From the NCBI GenBank assembly GCA_959347315.1, contig OY365806.1:51574068-51638067 (forward strand): a stretch of DNA of 64,000 nt. The letters are read 5' to 3'. Of this stretch, positions 35,797-47,200 are shown piece after piece. The translations under genes and the position numbers were made by a program. The number at the start of each line of letters is the position of its first letter. Position 1 is the first letter of the stretch. This stretch comes from Bimastos eiseni. Taxonomy: Eukaryota; Annelida; Clitellata; Crassiclitellata; Lumbricidae. The notes under the pieces are model-generated. The model ran no database searches. It saw nothing but the letters and a program-made list of their open reading frames with translations, and had not been told where the DNA came from.

Positions 35797-36640
35797 GTAT
35801 CTGTTTTTGGGCAAACTGATTATCGGATTTTAAAAACTGATTTTAAACCGATTATCGTTTTTTGTGTGTGTTAGAGACGTTCGGTCCTGTTCCAAGCTGG
35901 AGTGCTGCATCACCCAGCTTCCTAGTTCTTGCTACCTCCACTACTAGGCTTCTCGGCCCCACCATCAAGATCCCACTGCCCTTCTACGTTCTGCCATCCT
36001 AGATATAATACCGAAAACGTACTGGGCGTAGATCGGCCTGTCTGAAGCGGACTGGTCTTGTGTGTCCGTTCATAGGTGAGACCTTATAGGTTTTTCGCTT
36101 CTGGCAACATCCAACCTACTCACCAGTCTTGAATGACATGCATTTCCTCGTCTCAGCCCTTCCCTCCCTTACCTCCAACTCCCACTCTTTCACACAAGCT
36201 CAGAGACGTTTGTTGGTGACAAGGGGTTTCTGTACGGCTCATCAGATATTGTATACGGCCGAAGATATTGTTCTATTGCCTGGTTCACAAGCATGGCCAT
36301 AATTGAACTGTGGGAAAATAATTTATCATGGATTCGGAGCTGCCACACACATTGTCGAATAAGTGGTAGCCCTCATTAAGAGCATCAAAATTACTCCCAT
36401 CAGTTGCATGTATCATAGTATCGTTTTGTAAATGACAGAAACAGATTATTGTTTTCAAAACCGATAACCGGGATTCCCTAATCCAAGGTAACTGTATTTA
36501 AAAGTTTGTTTCAGCACATTTCCAGCCCTAGTCTTTGATCACTTTGTTTTATCCATTTGGAGCAGACCATGGTTTCTGTTATATTAATTGTTTATCATTA
36601 GTTCCTTGCTTTCTAATGCTCCCTGCATGTTTGTATACCT
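35797..36640. other. no gene seen
   Basis: Non-coding, unrecognised. Confidence 0.4.
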
Positions 36641-36690
36641 TCCTCCTCCTCCTCCTCCTCCTCCTCCTCCTCCTCCTCCTCCCCCTCCTC
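36641..36690. repeat. (CCT)n microsatellite
   Basis: CCT trinucleotide run of about 16 units. The polyleucine reading is an artefact. Confidence 0.95.
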
Positions 36691-36744
36691 ATCTGCCACT
36701 ATAAGATTATCCGCATACACGGGACCTCTCATCTTGCATGTCCC

Positions 36745-37680
36745 GATCAGGGTCTCGGTTTTGGTCTTGAGTGTTTGGTCTCGTGCCCAACACTAGTCCT
36801 GATGTTGGTCTTGGTCTCAAGACTATCTCGAGACCCAAAACCTGCAGTCTTGGTCTTGGTCTCGAATGCATCGGTCTTAGTCGTGGTCTTGGTCTCGGAC
36901 CATCGGTCTTGGTCTCGGTCTTGGTCTCGAATGCGTCAGCCTTGGTCTTGGTCTTAAGGGAACGGTTTTGGGATTGGTTTCCATCTTAAATTAGCGTTCT
37001 TGGTCATTTGCCTTGTCAGAGTGATTTTTTCGATATTTTGTGGGTCATTTTTGATTATTTAAGACATGAGATGTTTATGCCCTGCGCGATTGTTATCAAT
37101 CTATGGCGTGCTGACCAAACTAATAGATCTTTATATACAGGTTCTATGGGCAGAAAAAAATACATTTGCATCAGAGCCAGCCATTTCAAAATTTGCTTTG
37201 ACAAATTTCAAGGTTTTGGAACAATCTAATAATTATATGGTTGGCCACGTGTAGACACTGTTAACCTACAATTCCGAGGTCCGTGGTACAAGTACACCAT
37301 TCAATCGGAACGTTAATCTGCTTGTTCAGACTTCTTAAGGTATTTACCTATCGTATACTATAAGTGATTTATAGTGTGATATTCTCAAGCCAAAGCCAAG
37401 GGCTGAACTTGCAAAAGTTCAGGGTAAAACTGTTTTTTGGACCATTATTAAGATTAGTATTCTTCAGCAATAAAATTTATGTTTTAAGTGTGTTTCCATT
37501 TTAGCATCTTAATAAATTTAATTGTTTATAAAAAGAGTATCGGTATTGGCACTGGTCTCTGATCCTCGGTCTTGGTCTTGGTCTCTGACCACTTGGTCTC
37601 AGTCTTGGTCTTGGACCTCTCAGTCTTGGTCTCGGTTTTGGTCTTGAGTGTTTGGTCTCGTGCCCTACACTAGTCCTGAT
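36745..37680. repeat. GGTCTTGGTCTC repeat clusters flanking unique DNA
   Basis: Clusters at 36745-36985 and 37556-37680 are made of GGTCTTGGTCTCG words. Each contains the same longer block GGTCTCGGTTTTGGTCTTGA...TTTGGTCTCGTGCCC(A/T)ACACTAGTCCTGAT in direct orientation. They resemble the arms of the GAGACC elements but differ in detail, so they may be a sister family. 36990-37555 between them is AT-rich and non-coding. Confidence 0.55.
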
Positions 37681-38867
37681 ATGACATCTATTACAATGAT
37701 AAATGCGTCATTACACGAGGTTAGGAAACGCAGTGTACAATAGCAAAGACTACATTAGCAGAAAATAGATAGCATAATTATTTGATTTAATTAGAACAAT
37801 CCGCCAGACCTCATCTACATTATTTAGTTCCCTTCTATTTTTGTTACTCTTCCAAAATTTATATTCTTTATCCATACTCTGCTTATTAAAATGAATTTAT
37901 TTGCATTATCATGTCTTGATGCCTCATCTGAGGTAAACATGACAATTTTGTTAAAATCAAGATTGTTTTTCAAATACTTCAAATACTCTGATGGGTAAAA
38001 AAATAGACTAACTGTTACAGGCGGTGACTGTTACAGGCAGTGAGTTTTACCATACCAGTAAAAACTGTGCAGTGAAACTTCAATCAACCCACCATTATCT
38101 TAGTCAGTCCAGCTAAATTGTAGGTGATCAGCATTTTGGTCATGGATATAGCCCATGTCTGTACTTTCGTCAACAATTAATATTTGGAACTCAGACTCTC
38201 GAATTTTCTGTCTCTCGAACTATTGAGTCGATACATTCAATGAAATTCAAATTTATACTACACCAGCCATCGGAGAGTATCACATATTTTGTCACATGAT
38301 CGTGAATCTCAATAACTGACAACATCGAGGCATTCATTCACAAATCCAATATAACATTGTCTAGGAGAATCTTCACTCGCTCACCCATACTTCGCTGCCA
38401 ATCATTCACTTCCATCCGCTTAGAACTGTCAATTATCTTCCGACTCAGCGAGCAAGCAGCTAATTCCATCTCCTGCTTGAATGCTTTTCAATTTGACAAT
38501 TGAGTGTAGAAGAATTTTCTGATTTGTGTGTCTCTTCAAATAATCCAACTTCTACATATCCTAAGTTTTTCCAGTCGCAAATTACAGCATACCTTGGCAT
38601 CGGCACATATTTACAAACAACATCGCCGCTTTAAGCAAAATTTAAAATGCTTCTTAATTTCATACGCTTTGGCAGTTTCGTTTCAACTGTTTCCGTTTCA
38701 ACCAGCTCTTCCAGACATACTGATTTACAAGAGGTCACAGCTTCTATACACTTTGTGTTTAAGTCGTCTTTGTTTTGCCAGTATTAAATTAGCTGTGTAG
38801 GGTCTACAGCAGGCCTAGTTTACTCGAAGCAAGTATCTGAAACAAGGAAGCCTCTTCAAACTCCGTG
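37681..38867. other. no gene seen
   Basis: AT-rich non-coding. GACTGTTACAGGC is tandemly repeated near 38018-38040. Confidence 0.4.
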
Positions 38868-39041
38868 TCTGTGTTTAACAAGGTAGTGCGGTGATTTGAG
38901 TCAGATGAGGTGGAAAATTTATATATAGCATAAATTTTCAGCCATTTTGCCATCTACCTACCAAAAGTTATTAAAATTGGTGGAAATTTGACAAAGTTCT
39001 GACATAAACCATTTTGCACAGTTTATTTTGAAACATTGTGA
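38868..39041. mobile_element. solitary end of the 7765-8712 mariner family
   Basis: Matches about 170 bp of the right arm of the mariner copy at 7765-8712, from GGTAGTGCGGTGAT through GGTGGAAAATTTATATATAGCAT and AAAGTTATTA(A/G)AATTGG to a decayed terminus near 39041. No second arm follows. Confidence 0.8.
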
Positions 39042-39468
39042 AATGTGATCGAATCTCAATCCCTCTTGCTGTGTAACAGATGAGATTGACCTTACTTAAT
39101 AGCCAAAAACTAATTGTCCATAGACTGTTTAATTATATAATTATCAATTAATTATTGGAATTAATTGTAATGACAAGGGTAATTAATGTACTGAAATTCA
39201 TCATCTTGTGCTTGCTGTCCCGAATTTTGACCTTCTGCCTAGAATAATGAGATAATACACAGTTAGTCAGCCTATTACTAGTTATTGCCTCTTAGGAGGT
39301 GGTATGAGAGGGGAAGGCAGCACCAGGCCACATGCCAGAGAATTTGATCTTGTCTTGATTGCAGGGTTATTAATGCCCTAATATCAACCTAGCTTAACAG
39401 TATGACAATAATTACAGGCAGACATGAAATAATTATATATTTAGGACCAATTTGCTATAATTGATATA
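39042..39468. other. no gene seen
   Basis: AT-rich non-coding sequence between two mobile elements. Confidence 0.4.
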
Positions 39469-39470
39469 TA

Positions 39471-40125
39471 CCTTCCCATACATCCTATCATTGGTTACTT
39501 TGCTGTGGCTCATAACTAGTATAATGGTGCAATCAAAATATATTTGACTCTTCAGGTATTCTTCTATTGTTTACTATCCCTTGGCTGGAGCTTATATTGG
39601 TCAATTGCTCATTATTATCAATTTGAGTAAATCTTTCCTCTTGTTTACTTCTCACCATTTCTGACTGTGGTAAAGAAGGTGCTGTCTAATTGATAGGCAT
39701 TAGATTTATGTGACAAATCTGACCGAAACCAGGTTAATTCAATTTTGTACAATTTGAGTGTCATAATTATACCATTTTAAAGCTTAAAGTCTCTCCCTTA
39801 AAATGTCATAAACTTTTTTGTTCTATGATGTTGCTGTCTAAAGTTATTTAAAAAAATTTAATACATACTTATTACTTAAAGTCTGCCATTAGGTTGTGGT
39901 AATATTTGGTAGGAACATCAATAAATTTACTAGCCCAGACAAATCTTGTAAACTGTATCTAAACTACATGTGGTAATTTTGGGTCAACACAAAAGTTGTT
40001 TATTTTCTTAAATAATTTTTTGTCAACACTTCTTTTGTAATGCCCTGCAGTGTTATCTTTTGATTGCACCATTATACTAGTTATGAGCCACGACAAAGTA
40101 ACCAATGATAGGATGTATGGGAAGG
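39471..40125. mobile_element. TA-flanked MITE with 68-bp inverted repeats
   Basis: The left arm starts CCTTCCCATACATCCTATCA and runs to AATGGTGCAATCAAAA near 39538. The right arm is its complement from 40061 to 40125 with about two differences. TA lies immediately outside each end (39469-39470, 40126-40127), which fits a Tc1/mariner-type origin. The 520-bp interior encodes nothing recognisable. Confidence 0.82.
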
Positions 40126-40127
40126 TA

Positions 40128-40629
40128 TAGCACTAGAATTTAAACAGACAAGTGCATTGGCTCAGTCTATAATTTATGGGTATATTTGAATTGAAGAGTT
40201 TGATAAAAAAATTGTTTTATAATATTCATCACTAGAGAATAACCTTCTATCATCTGTATGCAGACAGAACCAATATCAACTGAACAACAGATTATGCAAA
40301 ATACTGTTCCATATAGGTGAACTTACATGGCTGCACAATTAATGTCCCATACTTTATTAACAGATCAGAGCTATTATTATATGTATTGTATGACTACGAA
40401 TGTCTTAGATGTTTGAGGAAACGAGACAGAGAGCTGAAATGCACCAACAAATTCATCAATACAGTGTCACCTTGATCGTTTAAAAATGGTCGATAGGGAA
40501 GTTCTTTCAGGATCTGTTTACTCTGCCGAATACCAGCTTTTTTGTCCATAAATTGTCATTGTTCGACACTCTTTCCTTGTGCAGAGGACTTCTGCCAGCC
40601 AATGAAATGTATGCAATTGTTCTGCATCT
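40128..40629. other. no gene seen
   Basis: Non-coding, unrecognised. Confidence 0.4.
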
Positions 40630-40634
40630 GCTGA

Positions 40635-41110
40635 AATAAGTAAGTAAGAATAGTCTTTATTAGACTACCAGGAAACGCACAATAGCTTGCTAGGGACATA
40701 AATAATAGCATATATTTTAAACAAGGTCATATATCGTTACATAAAAAAGATCTCTTGGGAAAGGCATCAACTCTAGGTAGAATGAGATCATGTGGCCTGG
40801 GTTGCATGTTGCATAGAGGGTGACCTTATGGGTGAGGGGTACTTTGTGAAGGATGTGATATGGGTTCAACAGAACTGAATTGAAAACGCAAAGTCAGCTC
40901 TAGAGCAACGCTCTTCAAAAGAAGGAAAGTCAACAGGAAGGAAGCCAGAATGGGTCAATTTTTTTAAAAGACCATTGAAGCGATTGCGCTCCTCTACGTT
41001 GGCGAATCCCCACCAAACAGAGGAGGCATAGAGTAGTCGTGCAAGGGGCGTAGATTGAACAACAGCGAGCAGTTGTTGAGCATGGAGACTGGGCGACTAA
41101 AACACAAAGA
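40635..41110 (-). pseudogene. L2/CR1-like LINE, 3' fragment
   Basis: The minus-strand frame reads LLYASSVWWGFANVEERNRF, LLKKLTHSGFLPVDFPSFEE, then CSRADFAFSIQFC and, after a stop, PHDLILPRVDAFPKRSFL. This is the C-terminal end of a CR1/L2-type ORF2 (LYASPAWWGF...F..L...R.GY...P.FEEL). A short 3' untranslated end follows, finishing in (TTAC)n-type repeats near 40640. 5' truncation is usual for LINE copies. Confidence 0.8.
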
Positions 41111-41154
41111 GTGGACATGGATTGCAAGTCTTGGAAGTCTATTGGGACAATTTA

Positions 41155-41345
41155 AGCAACCACTGCCAATTTTAACCTTAAGTTTTCATCAAAGCTTATT
41201 CAGCAGATGATATGCTACCTAGAAGCAAGTGACCTTATACTGATGCTACGGATAGGCTTCAGAATGGGACATAAAATGGAGACAATCCTGCTCACTGAGC
41301 AATTTCAGATATGTGTGATGTGGTTACTGATGTGGTCTGGACATG
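41155..41345 (+). pseudogene. L2/CR1-like LINE reverse transcriptase, internal fragment
   Basis: The + frame encodes SSKLIQQ...YLEASDLILMLRIGF and GHKMETILL, which match the reverse-transcriptase signature LSKLLER...YLEASDLLPPLQSGFRxGHSTETALL of L2/CR1 LINEs. Following codons lose the frame. It is opposite in orientation to the fragment just upstream, so these are two separate insertions or an inverted one. Confidence 0.65.
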
Positions 41346-41550
41346 TCTGCCGCTGCTGTTCTCATAGATATAGGTTTGACGTTTTACAGCCATTGATGAT
41401 TTTGATTGTTAATCACACATGTACTTGTCAGTATCTCATTGAATGTCGACCTATGAACTGCCCCAAGGTAATGTTTACAGTGATCAAGGACTCAAAATGT
41501 TTGGCTTCTAACCAGTTCTATTTAGTGTGTCACAGTGCTCAGCACACGGG

Positions 41551-42425
41551 CCATATCTCAACGTTGTATGGTCTCGAGACAGTGTCTCGGTCTCGAGACA
41601 GTTTTTTAGTGTTTTGGTCTCGAAGCCCACTGTCTCGAAGCCCACTGTCTCGGTATCGGTCTCACGATATCGTCTTGAATTTTTAGAAACTGTCTTGAAG
41701 TGAAAGTCTTGTTCTGTCTCTAACAAGCGGTCTCGATAAGTTTCGCGCTAATAGTCTTAGAATCTTGCGCTAGAACTGAAACCGAAATTTACGAGAAACG
41801 GTCATTCTGGTTAACGCGCGAGTCACATGATACTGAAATTAATTCAATTGTCTTAAAGTGCAAAAATGTCTGAAAGAGAACCTGAAATTGTGAAGTTTGA
41901 GTTTAGGCAATTTGAAGTTCGGCCTATTGACAAATAATAGCTATGGCGTGCCGTTTGTCATTGATGTAGAACCACCATTTATAACCGAATCGATACGAAC
42001 AACTTCGAGTTTCTCAGGGTGAGTAAGGATATGCACAAATTTATAATTTCGCTTGGTATTTGATATCGAATTTGCTTGTTTACATACGTCTAGAAGACTT
42101 CAAACGTGTCTAAAAATACTGTCTTTATACTATTCAAAAGATAGGCCGATGAAGAGATATTGAAAAAGATAAAACGTGGCAATATAAAATTGTTCTCAGG
42201 AATTGGTACTATATACATAATAGGTTTCAAATTGAAATTACAAATGAACCTTATTCCCGAAAACTGATACATTAGTATTTTACAGCCTTTCATATAGGAT
42301 CACTTGTCTTTTACTGTCTCGAACTGTCTTGAACCTAGTGTCTCGGTCTCGGTCTTGGTACCTCACTGTCTCGGTCTCGTCTTGGTCTTGAAGTTTCAAG
42401 TCTTGCATACAACACTGCCATATCT
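41551..42425 (+). mobile_element. GAGACC-rich hAT-like element, full-length copy B
   Basis: The element is 41559-42417 (859 bp), starting CAACGTTGTATGGTCTCGAG and ending, on the other strand, CAGTGTTGTATGCAAGACTT. A perfect 8-bp duplication CCATATCT flanks it at 41551-41558 and 42418-42425, supporting hAT. Both arms carry GTCTCG arrays. The interior is AT-rich with no gene. An intact TTAA at 41853-41856 is the empty counterpart of the micro-element at 54121-54183. Confidence 0.85.
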
Positions 42426-43052
42426 CTATATACTTTGCATCACCAATCTGGATGAGATCATCAACGAGCAGTGAGCGCCCTGAGATCTTTGGCATTGCAT
42501 TACACTGATGGCATTTAACCACTTAGTACTTGCTACCAACATGACTTGCTTGGCTGTATGTTATTTGTGCAAGCTTTTTTGGTAAAAGTTCAGTCATGGA
42601 TGTCTTCCAATTAGTTCTAGCTGTAGCTGATGAAAAGAGCTGATGTGCTTGACCATAATGTTGGCTAGTCAATCCAGAAGCATTAGCATAGATCTTAATA
42701 TATGAAGCATTATAAGCAATAATGTCAGAATTTTGTGACTGGAATCAGCAATTTGTCATTCATGATCTGGAGGTGTATTTATATCTAGCACAAAATCCTC
42801 TTCAGAAATGATGGCTAAGTCTAATAGACAAATCGTCGTGAGAATTATCTTGTCGTATTTCCACTCTTTCTCGAAAATGTGTTTAGAGTTGATATGTAGC
42901 GAGCAATATGTTTTCTTCAGTTTAAATAACTAAGAGATACGACATGTCGTTTTAAAGATATTCATCAAAAACTAGTTGTTGTATCTCCTGCTTCCAGACA
43001 CCGTTTGTCGTTTCTCCAGAGTTGTATGGAGTTTTTCACAGTGTAGCTGTGT
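42426..43052 (-). other. unidentified coding-like stretch, otherwise non-coding
   Basis: On the minus strand about 92 codons from 42700 to 42425 are open except for one TAA near 42530. They include NWKTSMTELLPKKLAQITYS, then KCHQCNAMPKISGRSLLVDD and QIGDAKYIEIW. I recognise no family. It may be a decayed gene or chance. 42720-43052 shows nothing firm. Confidence 0.2.
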
Positions 43053-43060
43053 TTTTGTCG

Positions 43061-43514
43061 CGGTGTTGTATGCAAGACTTGAAACTTCAAGACCAAGACG
43101 CGACCGAGACAGTGAGGTGTCGAGACCGAGACAGTGAGGTACCAAGACCGAAACCAAGACACTACGTTCAAGACAGTACGAGACAGTAAAAGACAAGTGA
43201 TCCTATATAAAATTATGTAAAGGCTAATGTATCAGTTTTCTGGAATAAGGTTCATTTGTAATTTCAATTTGAAACTTATAATGTATATATAGTACCTATT
43301 CCTGAGCATGGTTTTTATATTGCCACAAGATTATAAGACAGTTAACGCGATACTTATCGAGATCTCTTGTTCGAGACAGAACAAGACTTTCACTTCAAGA
43401 CAGTTTCTAAAAATTCAAGACACTACCTCGAGACCGAGACAGTAGGCTTCCGAGACAGAGTCACTAAAAAACTGTCTCGAGACCGAGACACTGTCTCGAG
43501 ACCACACAACTCTG
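43061..43514 (-). mobile_element. GAGACC-rich hAT-like element, copy C
   Basis: A 454-bp internally deleted copy in reverse orientation. The left end CGGTGTTGTATGCAAGACTT and the right end ACCACACAACTCTG are the family termini. Flanks TTTTGTCG and CTTTGTCA agree at 6 of 8 bases. Non-coding. Confidence 0.75.
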
Positions 43515-44187
43515 CTTTGTCATATGTCCAGAAAAAGCTCATCATTGATTGGACACAGGATATCCAACAGGCCGGATTATAGTGCGGTATATCCAGACAA
43601 TTTAAAAACTTTCCCTCAAAAATTTTGCACTGTATCTATGAATATTTAAACGAAAACACTCTTTAATAATTTTCTATTTTGGATATATGCCAAGATAATT
43701 CTCACGCAACGCTTTCCCACCAAACACTTCAAACTGGGAATTTTCGATTTTGGAGATTAGCCAAGATAATTCTCATGCGACGAAATGTAGCGCCTGTAAA
43801 CATCAACATGTTTGAAATTACTTCAGAGCAAATTCTGCATTTAGAAAAAATGAGATGACGAAGAAGTCGGTTAATTGACCATATGGTGATATGCTCAGAA
43901 ACTGTCTGACATATGTTATTTTAGTTGAAGAAATGTTTAAGATAAATTTATGGCTTCACTAACTATTTTAGGTTGTGTAACAGAATGAGCACTGATGGAT
44001 GTTGCATGATATTTCAAAAGTAAGTTTCCTTGTTAGGGCCAAAGTGGTTTCCCGTGGACAATGCAAAACCGGACTTTCTGTTGTGGTGCTTAATCATAAT
44101 TTTAAATGCTCATCTCTGTTGTCTTTCCCTGTATTCTTCCAATAGTTGCTTATGGAGTTTATGACCTATTCTGTTTGTTGAGCACAG
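43515..44187. other. no gene seen (probable intron)
   Basis: Two diverged copies of CCAAGATAATTCTCA(C/T)GC(A/G)ACG, about 75 bp apart, lie at 43691-43781. The stretch ends in the splice acceptor TTGTTGAGCACAG at 44187. Confidence 0.45.
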
Positions 44188-44201
44188 GGTGATCAATCGA
44201 A

Positions 44202-44265
44202 ATGCCAGCCGTCAAGGGAGATGGAATGCGAGGGCTCGCTGTCTTCATATCTGACATACGCAACT
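44202..44265 (+). CDS. AP2A: AP-2 alpha coding exon 1
   Basis: Encodes residues 1-21 and the first base of Cys22. ATG at 44202 opens the conserved [15 protein letters not shown] start. Donor GTACGT. Confidence 0.95.
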
Positions 44266-47200
44266 GTACGTATCGCACATGTCCACTTTGGTCATATGAT
44301 GCTGTTGCATGATCCATTTTAACTAGCAATAGTGATTTGCTGATGGATTTAAGACTATTTGCTGTTGTACTCGCTGGTTTTCAATGCTTGTGTTTTAGGG
44401 TTATTGGTTGTGACAATGTGGTATTGTATGCAAGATGGTGAGGTACCAAGACTTGAAGCAAGACAGATATTGTAGGGTATCATTACTAGGGCTGTCAGAT
44501 ATTAGTAAAAACAGCCTGGGTAGCCGAGCCCATGCTGTGCAGGTAACCGATTATCAATTACTCAATTATTTTATCAAATTAATACTTTGTTAATGTGACC
44601 CATTTGGATGTGTAAATGTTGAGTAGGAATGTTAATAAATGTGTTTACTTGGAGAGATAAATCAGCTTTATTATTTGTAGATACATGCACATTCCTATGT
44701 TGTAAAATGAGTGGATGTTAAAAATTCAATTCCGAAAAGGGGGTCTGCTGCTGACGGGACTGGAGGGAAGGATTCTTGGGAAGGCAACAAGGTGAAGGAA
44801 AAGAGTGAACATGTTGAGTGATCTGAACAATAAGAGAACCTTATGTAACTATGAAGAGGAAAGCGAGTAACAGAAGGAGTTGGAGAGAAAGGAGGGGGAG
44901 ATAAGAATCGTCCATGTCACAAACTTGCTCATCAGCAGAAGACAGAAGAAAAAGACGAATTAATAATGAATTAAAGATTTGCAATGCTGGTTGTTTAGTA
45001 CATATGTATTTGATTACACCAATTTAGTGTGTCAAGAGAGCCAGTGCATTATGTTTAAACAGGAAGGTTGAAAATGAAAGTACCATGGTAGGCGTGCTAT
45101 TAATGTGGCAGCCACGTTTAGGATCGACTGCAGAGACTATACACAACCCTTCAGAAGACCAATTATCTAGGGGAATTACAGTTCATATCACGACGATGAT
45201 TTGCATACATTGGAACCAAACCAGCCACACAGTTTCAGTCTATCTCTGATTGCATCTTTTGCGATCTGTTTGAGGGTTACATGTGTCATATGTGAATGTT
45301 TGGTTGCATATAGTAAGTAACCTTGTGTATTGTACAGTATTAGTAAATTTAAATAGCACCTCTTATGAATAATTTTTGTAATTGGCTGTTATTATGTTGA
45401 AGCCCTATACTCTAAAACAGCATTTCCCAAACTGTGTTCCGTGGAACCCTAGGGTTTCGTGAGGTGAGGACAAGGATTTCGCGGAAAATTTTCATTGTGA
45501 GCCTCTAACAATTTGAAATAAATTATACGAATTTTTCTTAGGCTTTTTGCTTGACATGTGTATAATAATTGTGTGTGATTTAATATGCCAGAGAATTAAT
45601 ATGTCATTATCATTGATATTTGTGTTAGTATTAATCTAATCTAGGCCTAAACCCATAATCATCTGCATTCTCAAGCATTTGTACCTACAGCAAAATATGT
45701 TTAAATTTGGGATCAAAATGGTTCCACGGCCTAAAAAGATTGGGAAATGCTGCTCTAAAAGAAAGCCTTAGTTTGAGGGACAGAAAGGTTGCCTCTGTCA
45801 TGTGAGTTCACAGTACAAGTTGCAGAATTTGAATGTTTTAAAACATGGTTTTAACAGGTAAAAGCAAAGAGGCAGAAGAGAAACGAATCAACAAGGAGCT
45901 GGCAAACATTCGCTCAAAATTTAAAGGTATGCAGAATTTGCTTCATTTCCACAGTATTAGCATGACCTTTTGGTACTTGCTGATCTTATATAAGCACAGG
46001 TAACATTTTGAGTTTCTTATGTGCCATTTATGATATCACATCATCAGTGGAGTGCAGAGGTGTAACAAGGTTTGAAATGTGGGGGCATTATTGAAAAAAT
46101 TGTGGAAAGCACCAAAAACTTTGTTGCCTCCCATTTTTTTAAAATTTTGCCCTCCAGAAATTTGAAAAATGGGGGGGGGGCTAATTATCTTAACAAAAGT
46201 TATCTTTAAAAGCCATTGGAAAAACATAAAAAAGAACCGATTTGGGGGACACATGGGGGCACTGAGCGCTAAAACTGGGGGAGCATTGCCCTCCTAGTTT
46301 TAGAACTGGGGGCAGGTGTCCCCCCTGCCCCTCGCTTGTTACACCCCTGGTGAGGTGGAGCTTATTTTTGAAGTTGAGGTCTGCTGTCTCATAGTTGTAG
46401 CCATACTTTAATAATTCAAGTAGAATATGACTGAGCACTAAATATTTGGATGTGGCTCAACGATGCTGAAGTTTCTCATACTATATATATACAATCTGTG
46501 ACCACTGCTCGACATGTTTACCAGTAGGCATTTTCTTGAGTTCTTGTGCAATATTCAAGTATTTTTTCACTAATTAGTCGTTCACACATTTTGTCCATTC
46601 TGTTACTTACTTAATTATTTATTTTTTTATTACCGAAATTTGATGCCGCCCTTCTTCCAACATCTTTTGCTTAGAAGTGCATACACACACCTCGACAGTG
46701 CAATTGCAGTTGTACTGCATAGCAGTTGTATGCGAAGGACTTACTCAAGGTTCCTACACAGTGACTCCCTGGACGAGGATCGAACCCGCTCGCTCAGCGC
46801 ACACTGAACGTTACGGGCTGACTGCTCTAACCGATCGGCCACAGTGCCACATTATTGATTCTGATATAAACTTGTACATGTTTGTTTTCTATAAAAAACA
46901 AATTGGTTTTGTTATATGTACCGAATCTCTGATTGCTTAACGATGCTTGATTCCTAAATTTCGACACACGATATAAATGCATCCACTATACGTATGGTAA
47001 CAACTAGATCTCATACAACAACAGCCAAGAGCCTCGGCCAAGGCATTTATGACCTTGTACATGGAGGTTTTGCTAGAGACCATTGATGAGATGTTAGTCT
47101 TTTTATATTTCTGAATGCACAGTTGAATTATTGTGAGAATTGCACATTGGCACAAACATCAGTAATATTGGGAGTTACAAAGTCACGTAATTCTATCCCA

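Noticed and set aside
36535..36989. Leu/Val-Ser-rich frame of 140 codons
   Set aside because: Built from the CCT run and GGTCTTGGTCTC repeats.
46765..46855. A minus-strand tRNA gene
   Set aside because: Internal promoter boxes only; no full cloverleaf closes, so it is called a SINE head.
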